Made by a program: the position numbers and the translations under genes
NCBI GenBank assembly: GCA_947683425.1
Contig: CANTUQ010000017.1
Coordinates: 2,108,001 to 2,172,000 of the forward strand
Direction: 5' to 3'
Length of the DNA stretch: 64,000 nt
Source: Excoecaria cochinchinensis
Taxonomy: Eukaryota > Streptophyta > Magnoliopsida > Malpighiales > Euphorbiaceae
The notes under the pieces: model-generated
The model's database searches: none
The model's input: only the letters and a program-made list of their open reading frames with translations
What the model was told of the DNA's origin: nothing
In this document: positions 23,850-34,982 of the stretch, piece after piece
How positions within the stretch are numbered: the first letter of the stretch is position 1
Layout of the letters: each line of letters starts with the position of its first letter

Positions 23850-25790
23850 CTATTATTCCAATTATTTGTCTTGGTTCTGACATTTTTATTTTTTTTATTC
23901 CGCTAACATGGTATTTGTGTTTTTTTTGTGAGTTTTTTAATTTTGTTGAATGTTTGATGACGAAAGAGGGAACTAATTTGGATGCTTTAGGGACGATGAT
24001 TGGTCGGTGTCCGCATCAAATCTCCCCTTCTGCAAAATAGGGGAACTAAAATATGCAGGAAAAATAGTGAGCATGCAAGTGAAATGCATGAGTCATGCAG
24101 GAATGCAGGGTAAGAATTCATCTATATGGACTTAGAGATGATAGCCGGGGTAGCTACAATTTGTGATATGATTGATGCCTTTTGAGCTACTTTTGAATTT
24201 CATGCCCTTTGGGATTGCGAGATTCTCCCTTGTTACCTGTAGTCATTATTTTGAAGGTAGTGCGTCCCTTGTGGATTTTCACACTAGCTTTTCTTAGCGG
24301 GAGATGCGTCCTTTGCGGATTTTCACATAACCCTGTACCTTATTTTTTGCCTGGAATGGATCCAACCAAATCCAGCGGCTTTTTTCTTTTTTTCTTTTTT
24401 TTTTGAAGGACAGACTGCCTATTTCCAGGTTTTCACCCTATCTTTTTGCCTAATTTTTGCTTAGAGCGCCAGTTACGGTTTTCACTCTAACGGCTCTTTT
24501 TTTTTTTTTTTTTTTTTTTGCAGATTGTTGAAGCTGATGGTAGAAACTTTTTAGGAGTCTTCACGTTTGATAGCAGGATGATCCGGTTCAAGCATTTGAG
24601 GTAGTTGACTTTGACCATTAAGGCAAGCTGCTATGATTACACCAATAAATCATTGCATAAATGCATGCGTTTCACTTTGATTTCATCGAACATGATCATT
24701 GTTTTGGCATTAATTTCAAAATATACAAGACATCAGCTAATCTCGAGATAAATCTTAAAAGTGCCAAACTCCTGTTATCAATCAGCCCTCTCGGGTTTTC
24801 ATGATTGAAGATTTTCTCTCATCTCTTTTTTTTTTATTTTTTTGTTTGTTTATTTGTTTTTTTTTTTTGAGCCTTTACCATGAACCTCCGTTAGTTCATT
24901 TATTTTGGCTAAACTTGCTTTTGTCTTGGGAAAGCTGCTGACGATGATTCAAAAATTTTGGTCTTGGGCGTTGTATAAATCGGCTAAGGTAGTGATTTTT
25001 GCTTGGATCCTGGCCATGAAAGTCTTGTCCTTTTTGGCTTTTGTGTGGCTTAATTTCTGAAGTAACCCTTTGATGGTTGAGATAGAGTTGTATGCTGGCT
25101 TTAAATGGTTGAGGACAAAATTAGGATTCAGGACACGACTATGATTTTTTTCTTTCTTGTTTTTTGTTTTTTGTTTTTTTTTGGTAGAGAGTTGTCCTCT
25201 TAAGTTTGGCTACAAGGGTCATTTGCCAGTCTCATATGATTACAGGTTGGTCTTGATTGGTTTTCGGATACACATATCTCGGATGGTTGAGAAGAAAAGG
25301 ATTTTAAGGCTTGGTCCTAATGAGAAGTTTAATTTTGTTTGGTTACGCTACATGCATCTCGGATATTAAGAAGAAAATATTGCTTTTTGGAAGCTTCGTT
25401 CGTTGTCATGTTGGCACATTGAAGCAGCATTGTCCCTATAATATCCTTATTAATTGTCGACATTTCCTCCCATGTTCAGGCAAAGTTTTTTTTTTTCTTC
25501 TTTTATCAAGAGTTTCCTCTCTTCAGGAGCTATATCAGATGCTATCAAGATTTTCTTTGGATTCTCCAAAGTTCTGAGATTAGATGCAGCCATATTATTT
25601 GAATTAATATCAAAATAAGTGCATTGTGATCATGTCAAATGAAATCAAAAGAAATATCATACAAATAGGCAAAAATATTGTATTGAAATAACCAAATATT
25701 GTCACAAAAATGTTCTCAAAGTAATAACAAAAATTGGAAAAGAAAAGAACATGATCTTTATTTCCACTCCCACTAGTGGATTAAAAGATC
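23850..25790 (-). mobile_element. E2: 3' non-coding part and pol scraps of a Tat element
   Basis: Largely collinear with 39,190-41,440 of T2. Shared blocks include GTGTCCGCATCAA near 24,010, TGCGTCC-TTGTGG-GGATTTTCACA, TGGAATGGATCCAAC, GCCAGTTA-CGGTTTTCACTC-TAACGGC at 24,468-24,494, and TCAATCA...TGATTGA at 24,778-24,808. Near 25,500-25,570 the minus strand reads as the ENPKKILIASDIAPEER stretch that precedes RT in T1. Most of RT, RNase H and integrase is absent. No intact frame. Poly-T lies at about 24,499-24,521. Confidence 0.65.
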
Positions 25791-25794
25791 ATAT

Positions 25795-27076
25795 TTATGG
25801 CGGAGGGACTGTGTTGTAGCTTGTCTTCTTTTTCTCCCTCTTTTTAGGGTCTGTAATCTGCTTGGAGTCGATGAGATCCTGAATCTTACCCCTTAAGATT
25901 CGGCAGTTGTCTGTTAGATGCCCCGTGTGTTTGTGGTAGGCACAGTACTGGTCACTCTTATGCCCTGGCTGTCCCTGACTCAAGGCTGGTCTGGGCGGCA
26001 GCGGTTGCAACTTGCCTTCCTTCATTAATCTCTTCAGCACCCAAGATAGTGGTCAACCAAAATTAGAGAAGTAACGCTGGCCCTATTCTATTCCGGTGGC
26101 TGAGACTTCTGCAGTCTTACCATTTCTATTGTTGCTGCTTCCGGCTCCTCCTGACCTATAGCCTGACTGATTACCATAGCTTTTTCTGGCAAAGTTATTA
26201 TGGCTTGCCTTCTTTGCCAGGTAAGCCGCCTCGGCCTCTACAACAATATCCTTTAGCGACTCCCAGTCCCTGAGCCCCTTAAAGCTAAGCAGATCCCTTA
26301 AGTAAGGGCAGGAGTTCCTGATGAATAGCCTGATCTGGTCTGCGGTATCAAGCTTCCGTTTCATCTCCATGATCCTATTCCTCCATCTGGTGAGGTACTC
26401 ATGGAATGATTCGTCGCTCTTTTGCTGTAAGAGCTCCAGGTCCTTCAGGGTGACCTCCATTCTTGTGCTGCAGTCGTACTGCTTCATAAACTCTTCTGTT
26501 AAAAGGTCCCAGTCCTCTTTGGACCTCCTGTCCAGCCCATGGTACCAGTCAATTATCGGGCCCACCAGACTAAGGCAGAAATATTCCACCTTCTGTTTCT
26601 TGCTCAGCCCTATGCCTTTCATGACTAGGGTGTACTACTTGATATGTGCGGATGGGTCGGAGGTGCCATCGAACTTGGCAGCTCAGGTATCTTAAATCTT
26701 TGGGGCAACAGCTCCTCGTCCCCCAGGTCTCTGTCTTCTGGGTCGACCCCCTTTCCAGCTGAGAGCATGCGGGTGATAACTTCAATATGTTGCCTCATCC
26801 CCCTTAAGGCGTCTTCCCCTCTGGGTGCCCTGGGCCTCACAACATGGTGGACTATTGGCTCTTCTTCTTCTTCCTCCATCAGGAAATCATCATTAGGGTT
26901 ATGAATCCTTTCCCCTATTGGCTCGATGGGTGCGGCAGCTCTGTGATCATTATTGGGTTGGCGAGCAGCAACTCCAACGAAGGGAGCCTCCCCACCAGCA
27001 GGTGGTTCGGCTTGCCCCCGAGGAGGGGCTGCCTGTGGCTGTAGAGCAGCAGGCGGCTGTGAGGCAGCAGGTGGAT
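25795..27076 (-). pseudogene. E2 gag, Tat lineage
   Basis: Read on the minus strand. The N-terminal part (27,076 to about 26,625) is proline-rich, then MEEEEEEPIVHHVV and a -RFKIPELPS- stretch. A frameshift and stop lie near 26,640. The Retrotrans_gag capsid block follows (GIGLSKKQKVEYFCLSLVG, W-LLTEEFMKQYDCST, SFHEYLTRWRNRIMEMK). The nucleocapsid has LKRLMKEGKLQPLPPRP and the knuckle CAYHKHTGHLTDNC (about 25,900-25,945), which is Cys-x2-His-x4-His-x4-Cys rather than the classical Cys-x2-Cys. Gag forms the cytoplasmic particle in which reverse transcription occurs. It is lightly damaged. The frame runs straight into LTR E at about 27,076, without leader or primer site. Confidence 0.82.
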
Positions 27077-29516
27077 GGGAGGTTCATCTAATCCCATGAA
27101 ACCTTTAGGCACCTTTGAGGCATTTTGGAGTCGCCACCCAATTTACAAGAAATTGGGAAAGGTCATCTAACCTCGGGGTCTTAAACCAGAGAAGGTGTGC
27201 GGGACTTCCCATTTATTCATACCTTGGTTAAGTTTATAATTGAGCTTTGAATTTAGAGTTTCATCCTATTTCTCATTCATTTTAATGTAGTTTATTAAAG
27301 CGCAGGTTGTCCATTTAAGGAAAGCAATAAATAAAATAGAATACATGAAAGTAAATACAACAAAACTAGGGGCGAAATACAACCCCCATTGTAAATAAAA
27401 TACAGATCATGCATAAATTGGGATATTCATTAATGGTGAGGACATTGGTCATCGCATGCATATTATTATGAAACAAATTTTATGTGATGATTTTGGATGG
27501 AGAAAATTGAGACATTGGTCCCATTTTTATTTAGGTAAAAATACCAAGTTAATTAATAAAAATGGTTTAGTGACTTTCTTTCTAGCGGGCCTAAATAAAT
27601 AATTTTACAAGAAAATTATATGGCAAAAATAAATAAAAAAGCCAAATAAATAAAATATTACAAATAAAGAAAATAAATATTCCGAACGAGCCTTTTGGAT
27701 CTCCCCGTGTGCTCGCAAAAATGCCCAAGCAAAAAATGAGTTTAGACATAAAAACAAAATAAAAATAAAATAATGTTAGTAATTAAATCAATTAAATATA
27801 CAAAATAATAAATAACAAATTAAAATAAAATAAGATGACATGAAAAGAGTGATAATTGAATCAAAATGTTAATAAACCAAAATAAATGAGAAACATGCAT
27901 TATATATGACAAATGATTAAATGATGTGACGAAAATAAAATAAAACATGTTAATTAATTAATACATGAAAATATACACATGATAAAAATAATGAAAATAA
28001 ATAAATAATTGAATAAACAATAAATATAACATGTAACAATGATAAAAGAATAATAAAAATTAGTAGATAAAAGAATGATGAAAATAATAATGATATATGA
28101 CAAGGTTAATTGATGTGTTCATAATTAATATAAACTATTTACATGGCAAAAAATGATTAACAAAAATTAATTAATTATTTACAAGCTGAAAAATAATGAT
28201 GAGTCAAAATAGAATAAATTATTTATATGTTAAGAGTCAAAAGAAATCAATATTCACATGAATAAAAATAAAATCATACATAAACAAATTAAAGAAATCA
28301 ATATAACAATAATAAATCAAGTAAATAAATGAAAACAATAAAATATATCAATCAAAATAATAAAATACATATGAATAAATTAAATATAAACAAAATAAAA
28401 TAAAATAAAAATCAAGCCCGAATATTTACCCTCAGAGTTGGATTCGATGAAAGTGAAGTGATGATTTTCCGGAAAATTGCTTGAAAAAATAATTTAGTAA
28501 TGAAATTAATTATCTTTGTTTATGAATGAAACAAAGAAATTAATTTGGATGCTTGAAATTGAAAAGAAATGATTTTGAAGTGAATGATTAATTTTCTTGG
28601 AGCCAAACAAAAAAATCAATTGGAATAATTAAGTATTGAAAATTAATTCTCCAATCTCAATTAAACCTTATTAATTCAAGGACAAAATCTCAAAACTTTG
28701 AAGAAAGAAATCAAAAGAGGAGAGAAGCTGAAAAATTCAGATGTAAAAAATTATTATGGAGGCTCCCCCTTTTAGGTTTTCATCCTAAAGTATTTAAAAG
28801 AAAAAAAAATTTGCCCTAATTTAATTAAGGAAAAGAATTTTATTTTAACCAAATTCCTTTTTTTTTGGGGGTAAAATCAAGTTTTATTAATTAATTATCT
28901 AAGAAAATATTTTAGAATTTAATTTGGACTCAAAAACCCAAAAAAAATGGGATAAAAAACGGATTTTTGGGTGAAAAAATCGGAAAAAATGGTGAAAAAT
29001 TGAAAAAAAGGGAATCAGGTCTTTTAGCGACGGCCAGGAGGAGGGGGGATGCCCGTCGCTATAGAGTGACGGGCGTCGCACGTAACGACGCTGCGCGACT
29101 TCGCGCGCAGAGGCGCGGAAACCGCGCGCTCCAATGCGCTGTGCGGCGCGCACTGCGCGCGCGCCTTTAGCGACTCGCAGTGCGCGCAATGCTGCGCGCG
29201 CGCAATGCTGCGCGCGCGCCTTTAGCGACGCGCAGCATTGGCGACGCTGCGCGTCGCCCCTTCGCGCCCAGCGCGCCGCCGCACCCGACACTCGCGATCC
29301 AATTTTTTTTTAAATCTTAAATTGACTAAAAATACTATAATTTAAGCACCTATTTTTCAAAATTAAAATTTAAAATATTTTTATTATTTTTTAATTTTTC
29401 ACTCTAAAATGCAAATTTGACAAGAAAATCATCACTTTTAACCTTTTTAGCCTGTGAATGCAATTATCATCATTGGCTAACTTCGATTTAAACTGACTCA
29501 GGACCCGGTGTCTACA
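27077..29516 (-). mobile_element. 5' LTR of E2, truncated at its 3' end (LTR E)
   Basis: On the minus strand it starts TGTAGACACCGGGTCCTGAG at 29,516. It has a GC-rich island (29,020-29,300) and a CTGAGGGTAAATATTCGGG motif near 28,430. It reaches the TTGGGTGGCGACTCC word near 27,135. The usual ...GCGCGTCACA end and the primer site are missing; gag abuts at about 27,077. Long A/T-rich stretches lie between 27,250 and 28,430. Read on the plus strand, the right end abuts T1 gag. Confidence 0.8.
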
Positions 29517-30100
29517 CTTAGGTAGTACGACTGTAGCACGAGGATGGAAATAACTATAAAAGATTTAGTGCTGCAGCAAAAATCAGGGGAGTCGTTCCTT
29601 CAATATTTGACCCGATGGAGAAACCATATAATGGAGATGAAAAGAAAGCCGGACACTCCATATCGGATTTGGCTTTTTATCAGGAATGCTAGCCCATGTC
29701 TGAAAGATGGGTTAAAGATGAAGGGATTGAAGGACTGGGAGTCTTTAAAGGATATAGCTATAGACTAGCTAGCTCTAGCAGTGGTAGTAGGATGGGCAAG
29801 ACAGCCGAGGTCTCAGCCATAAGAGCTAGTCAAAGGCATTTTTCAAACCTAGGGAGGTCTTTCTCCTCAGTGTTAAAAAGGTTGATGAAGAAGGAAAGTT
29901 ATAGCCTTTAGTGCCTAGACCTTCCTAAAGCCAAGGACAATAGGGACATAAGAAGGATGAGTATTGCACTTACCATCAGCATATTGGGCATACTACTGAC
30001 AGTTACAAGATGTTGAGGTATGCCATTCAAGATCTAATTAACTCTAAACATATCACTGATCCAGAAAAGAGAGGCAACCACCGAGTACAATAATGTTCCC
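29517..30100 (+). pseudogene. T1 gag, 3' half
   Basis: Begins inside the capsid domain at YDCSTRMEITIKDLVLQQKS and continues with FLQYLTRWRNHIMEMKRK and LKDWESLKDIAID, closely matching E2 gag. The nucleocapsid part (RHFSNLGRSFSSVLKRLMKK near 29,840-29,890) is in another frame. The knuckle near 29,960-30,000 has lost its last Cys (YCTYHQHIGHTTDSY). The first half of gag lies nowhere in the window; the break coincides with the start of LTR E. Several frameshifts and stops. Confidence 0.8.
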
Positions 30101-31860
30101 CCACCAATTTTTATGATTGGGTCTAGTCTGGCCGAATGGTACGTGTTGAAATATTTGTTCGGAGACGAAAATGTTGCTATCACTTGCCTTGAAGAGGCAG
30201 GTGAAAAAGGAATTCCCGTGGCAACGATTGACTGTTGGTCCACTAGTGAGAGTGGAAGTGAAAATGATGATGAAGAATCTGCTGACCCTTGGGGTTCAGA
30301 AGATGAAAGAAAAGAGATCAGAGTAGTGACCTAATGTGGAAAGGTAGTTCCAAAAGTAGAGAAACCGTAACATCCTGTGGCTGTATGCATAGAGAAGGAG
30401 CCGGAGGAAGATCAGGTGATGAAGCAGTTAAATAGGATCGTCGGCTCAGATATTGATTTGGGATTTATTGAGGCAATCCCCATCGCATAGGCAGAAGTTG
30501 GAAAAGGCCTTATGCGAGTCCATAGTCGTAACCACCATTTCCCCAATAAAGTTATTGGATATTATTAAGGGAGGGGCTAGAGAAAATGTGGTGTACTCAG
30601 ACACTGATCTATCAGCGAAAGGCCGTAACCATAACTGTCCCTTGTATATAAGGGCACAAATTAATGAAAAGCACACTACCTGTGTTATGGTAGACAACAG
30701 GTCCCCCATAAATGTGTGCCCTCTAGTGGCTATATTAGCTTTTGGAGTGAATGAGGACATGTTAAGCAAGTCAAATCTTATGATCACCGCCTATGACAAT
30801 TCCCAAAGGCAAGCATCAGGGCCATTTAAAGCAATAGTCAAGACTGGGCCGATAGAGATGGAGGTCGAGTTTGTAGTCCTTCCTATTCCAACCAACTTTT
30901 CAGCACTATTGGGTAGGCCGTGGTTCTACAAGTTAGGAGGGGTGCCATCTACCTTGCACCAGATGATAAAAATCCCACATGAGGGGCAGGTAGTGACAAT
31001 TAGAGTTGCCGGGGAAAATCAGGAATCCATATTGGAGATTGCAAGGTAACCCTTCAATGGGTTTCATGTGGCTGTGATAAATGAGGAAGATAACATCACA
31101 GGGAGCCCTCAGGTGGTAAATATGATAAAGAAGATGTCTTTCCTTCCCGGAGCTAGTTTGGGTAAGAACTCCTAGGGGCCGCAAGCAGCCAGTACAATAA
31201 GAGGTCAGAAGGATCGAAGGGGCCTCAGATATAAGGGCATAATGATGATGAGTAAGAAGGCAACTTGTGAGATCCCTCACATTAAGGAGAGCTTTGTGCC
31301 AGCCACCTCGTTGTGTGCTTATGCTGGAAAAGCTGAACCCCAGTGGATAGATGGGAAGATAATGTCGGGATTCGAGGTTTTCAACGACGTCTTTAATTGG
31401 GACATTGGATTTATCAAGCCAGTAGAGGGCTTTTGGGATGAAGAAATCATGACCCAAGGGACTTTTTGGGATCGAGATGCACTCGAGGAGATTATCACTG
31501 AGAGGCTGATGGCCACCCGAGTGAAGGGGAAGGAGAAAGTGAGAGATGAAGTTGTAGGTGCGGAAAAGCAAGATGAAGTTTCATAGGGGGTGGCTGCAGA
31601 GCCTCCGAAAACCCAAGATGATACTCAACTGTCGGCTGTAACATCTGTGTCGGTAGAGAAAGAAGACATTAACAATTTAGATTTCCTTTTTATTCCAGAA
31701 CTTTTTAATGATGTCTATGATGTTTCCAATTCTACTAATAAGATGAACAATGTTGCTTAATTGTGTAATGTTTCTAATGATTTTACTATGCATAATCATC
31801 ATGACTTATTCATATTTGACATTGATTCAACTGATACCATTCCATTTAATCTCTAAACTT
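30101..31860 (+). pseudogene. T1 protease region and spacer
   Basis: After an acidic stretch (SESGSENDDEESADPWGSED, about 30,240-30,300) and a stop near 30,332, the frame from about 30,400 to 31,046 carries a pepsin-like retroviral protease fold. It has VMVDNRSPINVCPL at about 30,685-30,725, where the usual D-x-G-[ST] reads D-N-R-S. ALLGRPWFYKLGGVPSTLHQ, a Tat-lineage hallmark, lies at about 30,905-30,960. A spacer of unknown role follows (31,242-31,586: PATSLCAYAGKAEPQWIDGK, FWDEEIMTQG). The protease normally cleaves the polyprotein; the Gly-to-Arg change should inactivate it. Confidence 0.78.
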
Positions 31861-33230
31861 TAGAAAACCACAAGGAAATCTTGATAGCATCTAACATAAC
31901 TCCTGAAGAGAGATTAAAATTTGAGAGAATCTTAAAGAAATATGAAAAAGTCTTTGCCTTGACCTATGAAGACATGCCAGGAGTCGATCATGAAGTCGCC
32001 GAACATGCCATTCTAACATATCCTGACCATAAACCAGTTAAAAAAAAACTCAGGAGACTCAGGCCGAAATGGGCGAAGAAAGTGAAAGAAGAAGTTCACA
32101 AACAGATCGAGGACATATTTCTTATTGAAGTGTAATACCCGACTTAGTTGGCCAATGTCGTCCCGGTAGCTAAGAAGAATGGGAAAGTACGGGTATGTGT
32201 TAACTATCGGGATTTGAACAAAGCTTATCCGAAAGATGCTTTTCTCTGCCTCACATCGATGTTCTAGTGGACCGTACAGCAGTTTATATGATGTACAGCT
32301 TCGTGAATGGATATGCCGGGTATAATAAGATCCTCAATAAGATAGTTGATCGGATTAAAACGACCTTCATAACTGAATGGGGTACATTTGCTTATAGGGT
32401 AATGCCTTTTGGCTTGAAGAACGTGGGTGCAACTTATCAAAAGATAGATACTAGGATCCTCAATGACCTGATCCATAAAGAGGTGGAAGTGTATGTCGAT
32501 GATATGATGATCAATTCAGCCACTAGAGAAGGTCACTTCGGGGCCTTAGAGAAATTCTCTCGAAGGATCGACAAGTATAATTTGCGATTGAACCCTAAGA
32601 AGTGTATCTTTGGAGTTACCTCGGGAAAGTTTTTGGGGCATGTTGTTAGCCAGAAAGGGATTGAAATCGATCCGGATAAAGTCAAAGCCATTAGGAAAAT
32701 GCCAGTGCCTCAGAAAGAAAAGGATGTTAGAAGCTTCTTGAGAAAGTTGCAATATATTAGCAGGTTTATCGCTAAGCTCACTTCGATTTTTGAACCGAAA
32801 TTTAAACTGCTCAGGAAAGACTAGCAAGTAATATGGAATGATTATTGTCAAAATGCTTTTGACACTATAAAAGAATATATGTTAAACCCCCGGGTTTTGA
32901 GACCACCTCAGCCAGTCAAGCCTTTGATCCTATACCTAGCAATAGAGGATAGTTCCGTAGGCGCCATGATGGCTCAGGAGGATGAATTCGAAGTAGAGTT
33001 TGTAGTTTATTACCTTAGTAAGAAGTTTCTTTCTTATGAGATCAAATACACTGAAGTCGAAAAAATTTGCCTAATAGTGATTTGGGCCTCTAAAAAATTA
33101 AGACACTACTTCCATTCTTACAAGGTACAAGCTGTCGCTAAGCAGAATCCTTTTAGGTATCTGCAGGAAGCTCCCTCGCTGTTGGGGAAGATGGTTACTG
33201 CTGCTACAAGAATTTGATGTTGAATACGTC
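31861..33230 (+). pseudogene. T1 reverse transcriptase and linked RNase H
   Basis: The RT fingers start ENHKEILIASNITPEERLKFE and continue with KLRRLRPKWAKKVKEEV and KKNGKVRVCVNYRDLNKA (about 32,170-32,225). A frameshift near 32,245 leads to TAVYMMYSFVNGYAGYNK, TTFITEWGTFAYRVMPFGL and the catalytic YVDD at 32,492-32,503. The palm and thumb then run to FKLLRKD. After a stop at 32,822 the connection and first RNase H follow (PLILYLAIEDSSVGAMMAQE, YYLSKKFLSYEIKYTEVEK). The enzyme copies element RNA into cDNA. At least three frame breaks and several stops make it a pseudogene, although the motifs are well kept. Confidence 0.88.
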
Positions 33231-33239
33231 ACCTGAAAA

Positions 33240-33750
33240 ATAATAAAAGAGCGCGCAGTAGCAAAATTCTTAGCAGAGCACCCCATCGAAGGAGATCTAT
33301 TTGAGTTTAACTTCCCAGACGAGGATGTTACGGCCATTGCAGTGCAGGGTTGGCAGTTGCATTTCGGTGGAGCAGTTAATAGCAAAGGGGTAGGAGTAGG
33401 AATCATTCTAACAACCCCAGACAGTGAAAAACTTCCATTAGCCAAGAAACTAAGGTACAAGGCTACTAATAACGAAGCTGAGTACAAAACTTGCACTTTT
33501 AGATTAGAAGCCTTAATAGCCTTGGGGGCAAAGAACGCAGAGATTTTTGGGGATTCATCACTGGTAATCTACCAGATTCGGGGTGAATGGGCCGTGAAAA
33601 AAGAATGATTGATGCCGTACGTGAAACACTTGAAGATGTTGAGCAGTCAGTTTGAAGTATGTACCTTTCATTTCGTTTCGAGGGATGAGAATCAGTTAGC
33701 CGATGCGCTCACAACTTTGGTGTCAATATGGGATAATCCAAAAGGGGTAG
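33240..33750 (+). pseudogene. T1 second RNase H (Tat-type aRNH)
   Basis: The translation contains GWQLHFGGAVNSKGVGVGII (33,345-33,405), TNNEAEYKTCTFRLEAL (about 33,465-33,515), AEIFGDSSLVIYQIRGEW (about 33,540-33,595) and FVSRDENQLADALTTL (about 33,675-33,720). This is the additional RNase H that follows the ordinary one in Tat/Ogre gypsy elements. The first catalytic Asp is missing (FGGA instead of FDGA) and a stop lies at 33,606. The frame runs into the insertion point of K at 33,750 and resumes in register after 53,924. Confidence 0.85.
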
Positions 33751-34982
33751 TGTAATGGCCAGAATATAAAGTCAGTAGTAATTAGTGAAATCTGTAGAGT
33801 AGGTAGTGTGAATTTCATGTGAAAATATTATTAACTATGCCCTAAAACATAGTAGAGGAGAAAGATTAAACGTGCTCAGGCCAGGGAAGCCCTTTGATGG
33901 CTGACCTCCCGGGAAGCTAGTAGTGAAAAATATTTTATTGGACCATTGGAAATTACAAGTTATAAGGAGTCTGGTAGTATAATTTGGAGTGAAAATGAGT
34001 TCAAATAGGTCCCCGAAAGTCAAACTAAAGAAAAGCTTCTAGTTCGACTCAAATAGTACCTATATTTGACCAAAATTTGACTGAGGCTTTAAAGATAGTA
34101 AACGACCTCTGAAAAGTTATCTGAAAGCATAGATGGAGTCAAAATAGCATGTAGAACAGTTTGGTAGTGAAAAATTTATTTTATGGTACATTAAAAAATG
34201 GATGAACCGAACTGGTTTAATTGAATCGGACTGGAAATGGACCCTAAATGAGATAGAACGAAGGTCAAATGAGTTATTAAGAGTAAAAATAAGGTTAAAA
34301 ATGAAAAGCAAACCGAATCGATTCAACCAGTGAACCGGACATATCGAACCAGTTTGACTAATTTGACCAAAGTTTGACCAGACTCTAAATGGAGTTATGG
34401 ATCACAGAAAAATTATCTGAAAGCATAGATTTGCTTGAAATATTATGGAGAATTAAATGGTAGTGAAAAATAAATTTTACGATGAGACAGAAAATTGATT
34501 TATTGGACTGATAAGAAATTAGCGGACTGGGACATGGTCTCCGATTGAGCTAAAATTTTATGTAGAGGCTAAATTATATATTTTAAGAATTATAAAATTG
34601 ATTTTGGAAAGAATTAAGTTTGGAAAGTGGGAGAAATTATTTTTGGTTGGAAAATGGGCTTAAATTACCTAAATGGGATTTTGGTTTGGCCCAATTGATT
34701 GGCCCATGATTTGGCCCATTAGGAGAGGCTATATAAAGCTGGAATATTAGATTTCTCTAAAAAAATCCCTAGAATTCTAGCAGCTCTCCTCCTCCTCCAT
34801 AAGGCATAATTGTTCGTCTTGATTTTTCCTCCATTTTCATCAATTCTCTCTTCATCTCTCCCCGAAGCCAAGCCTCCTAAGCAAATTTTAGCCTCTCTAG
34901 AATCTGATGGTGGTGATTAGAGATCATTTAGTGGATTAAAAGTGGGAAAAAGCAAGTGACAAAAGTTATGTCTTAAAATGAG
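33751..34982 (+). mobile_element. K 5' LTR, first part
   Basis: Aligns to 49836-50971 of the 3' LTR. It includes the GTGAAATCTGTAGAGTAGG start region, repeats of ATGGAGTTATGGATC-like words, the TATA box and a pyrimidine-rich leader. It ends at ATGAG, the target of T2. Confidence 0.9.
34729..34738 (+). promoter_or_regulatory. TATA box of K 5' LTR
   Basis: CTATATAAAG precedes a leader rich in CTCC and TCTCTCC. The 3' LTR copy is at about 50,716-50,726. Likely start of the K transcript. Confidence 0.6.

Noticed and set aside
28899..29291. Ala/Arg-rich minus-strand frame
   Set aside because: GC island of LTR E; similar frames at 37.1-37.5 and 46.0-46.4 kb have the same cause.
30933..31571. 212-residue minus-strand frame
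   Set aside because: Antisense to the T1 protease/spacer; no motif of its own.
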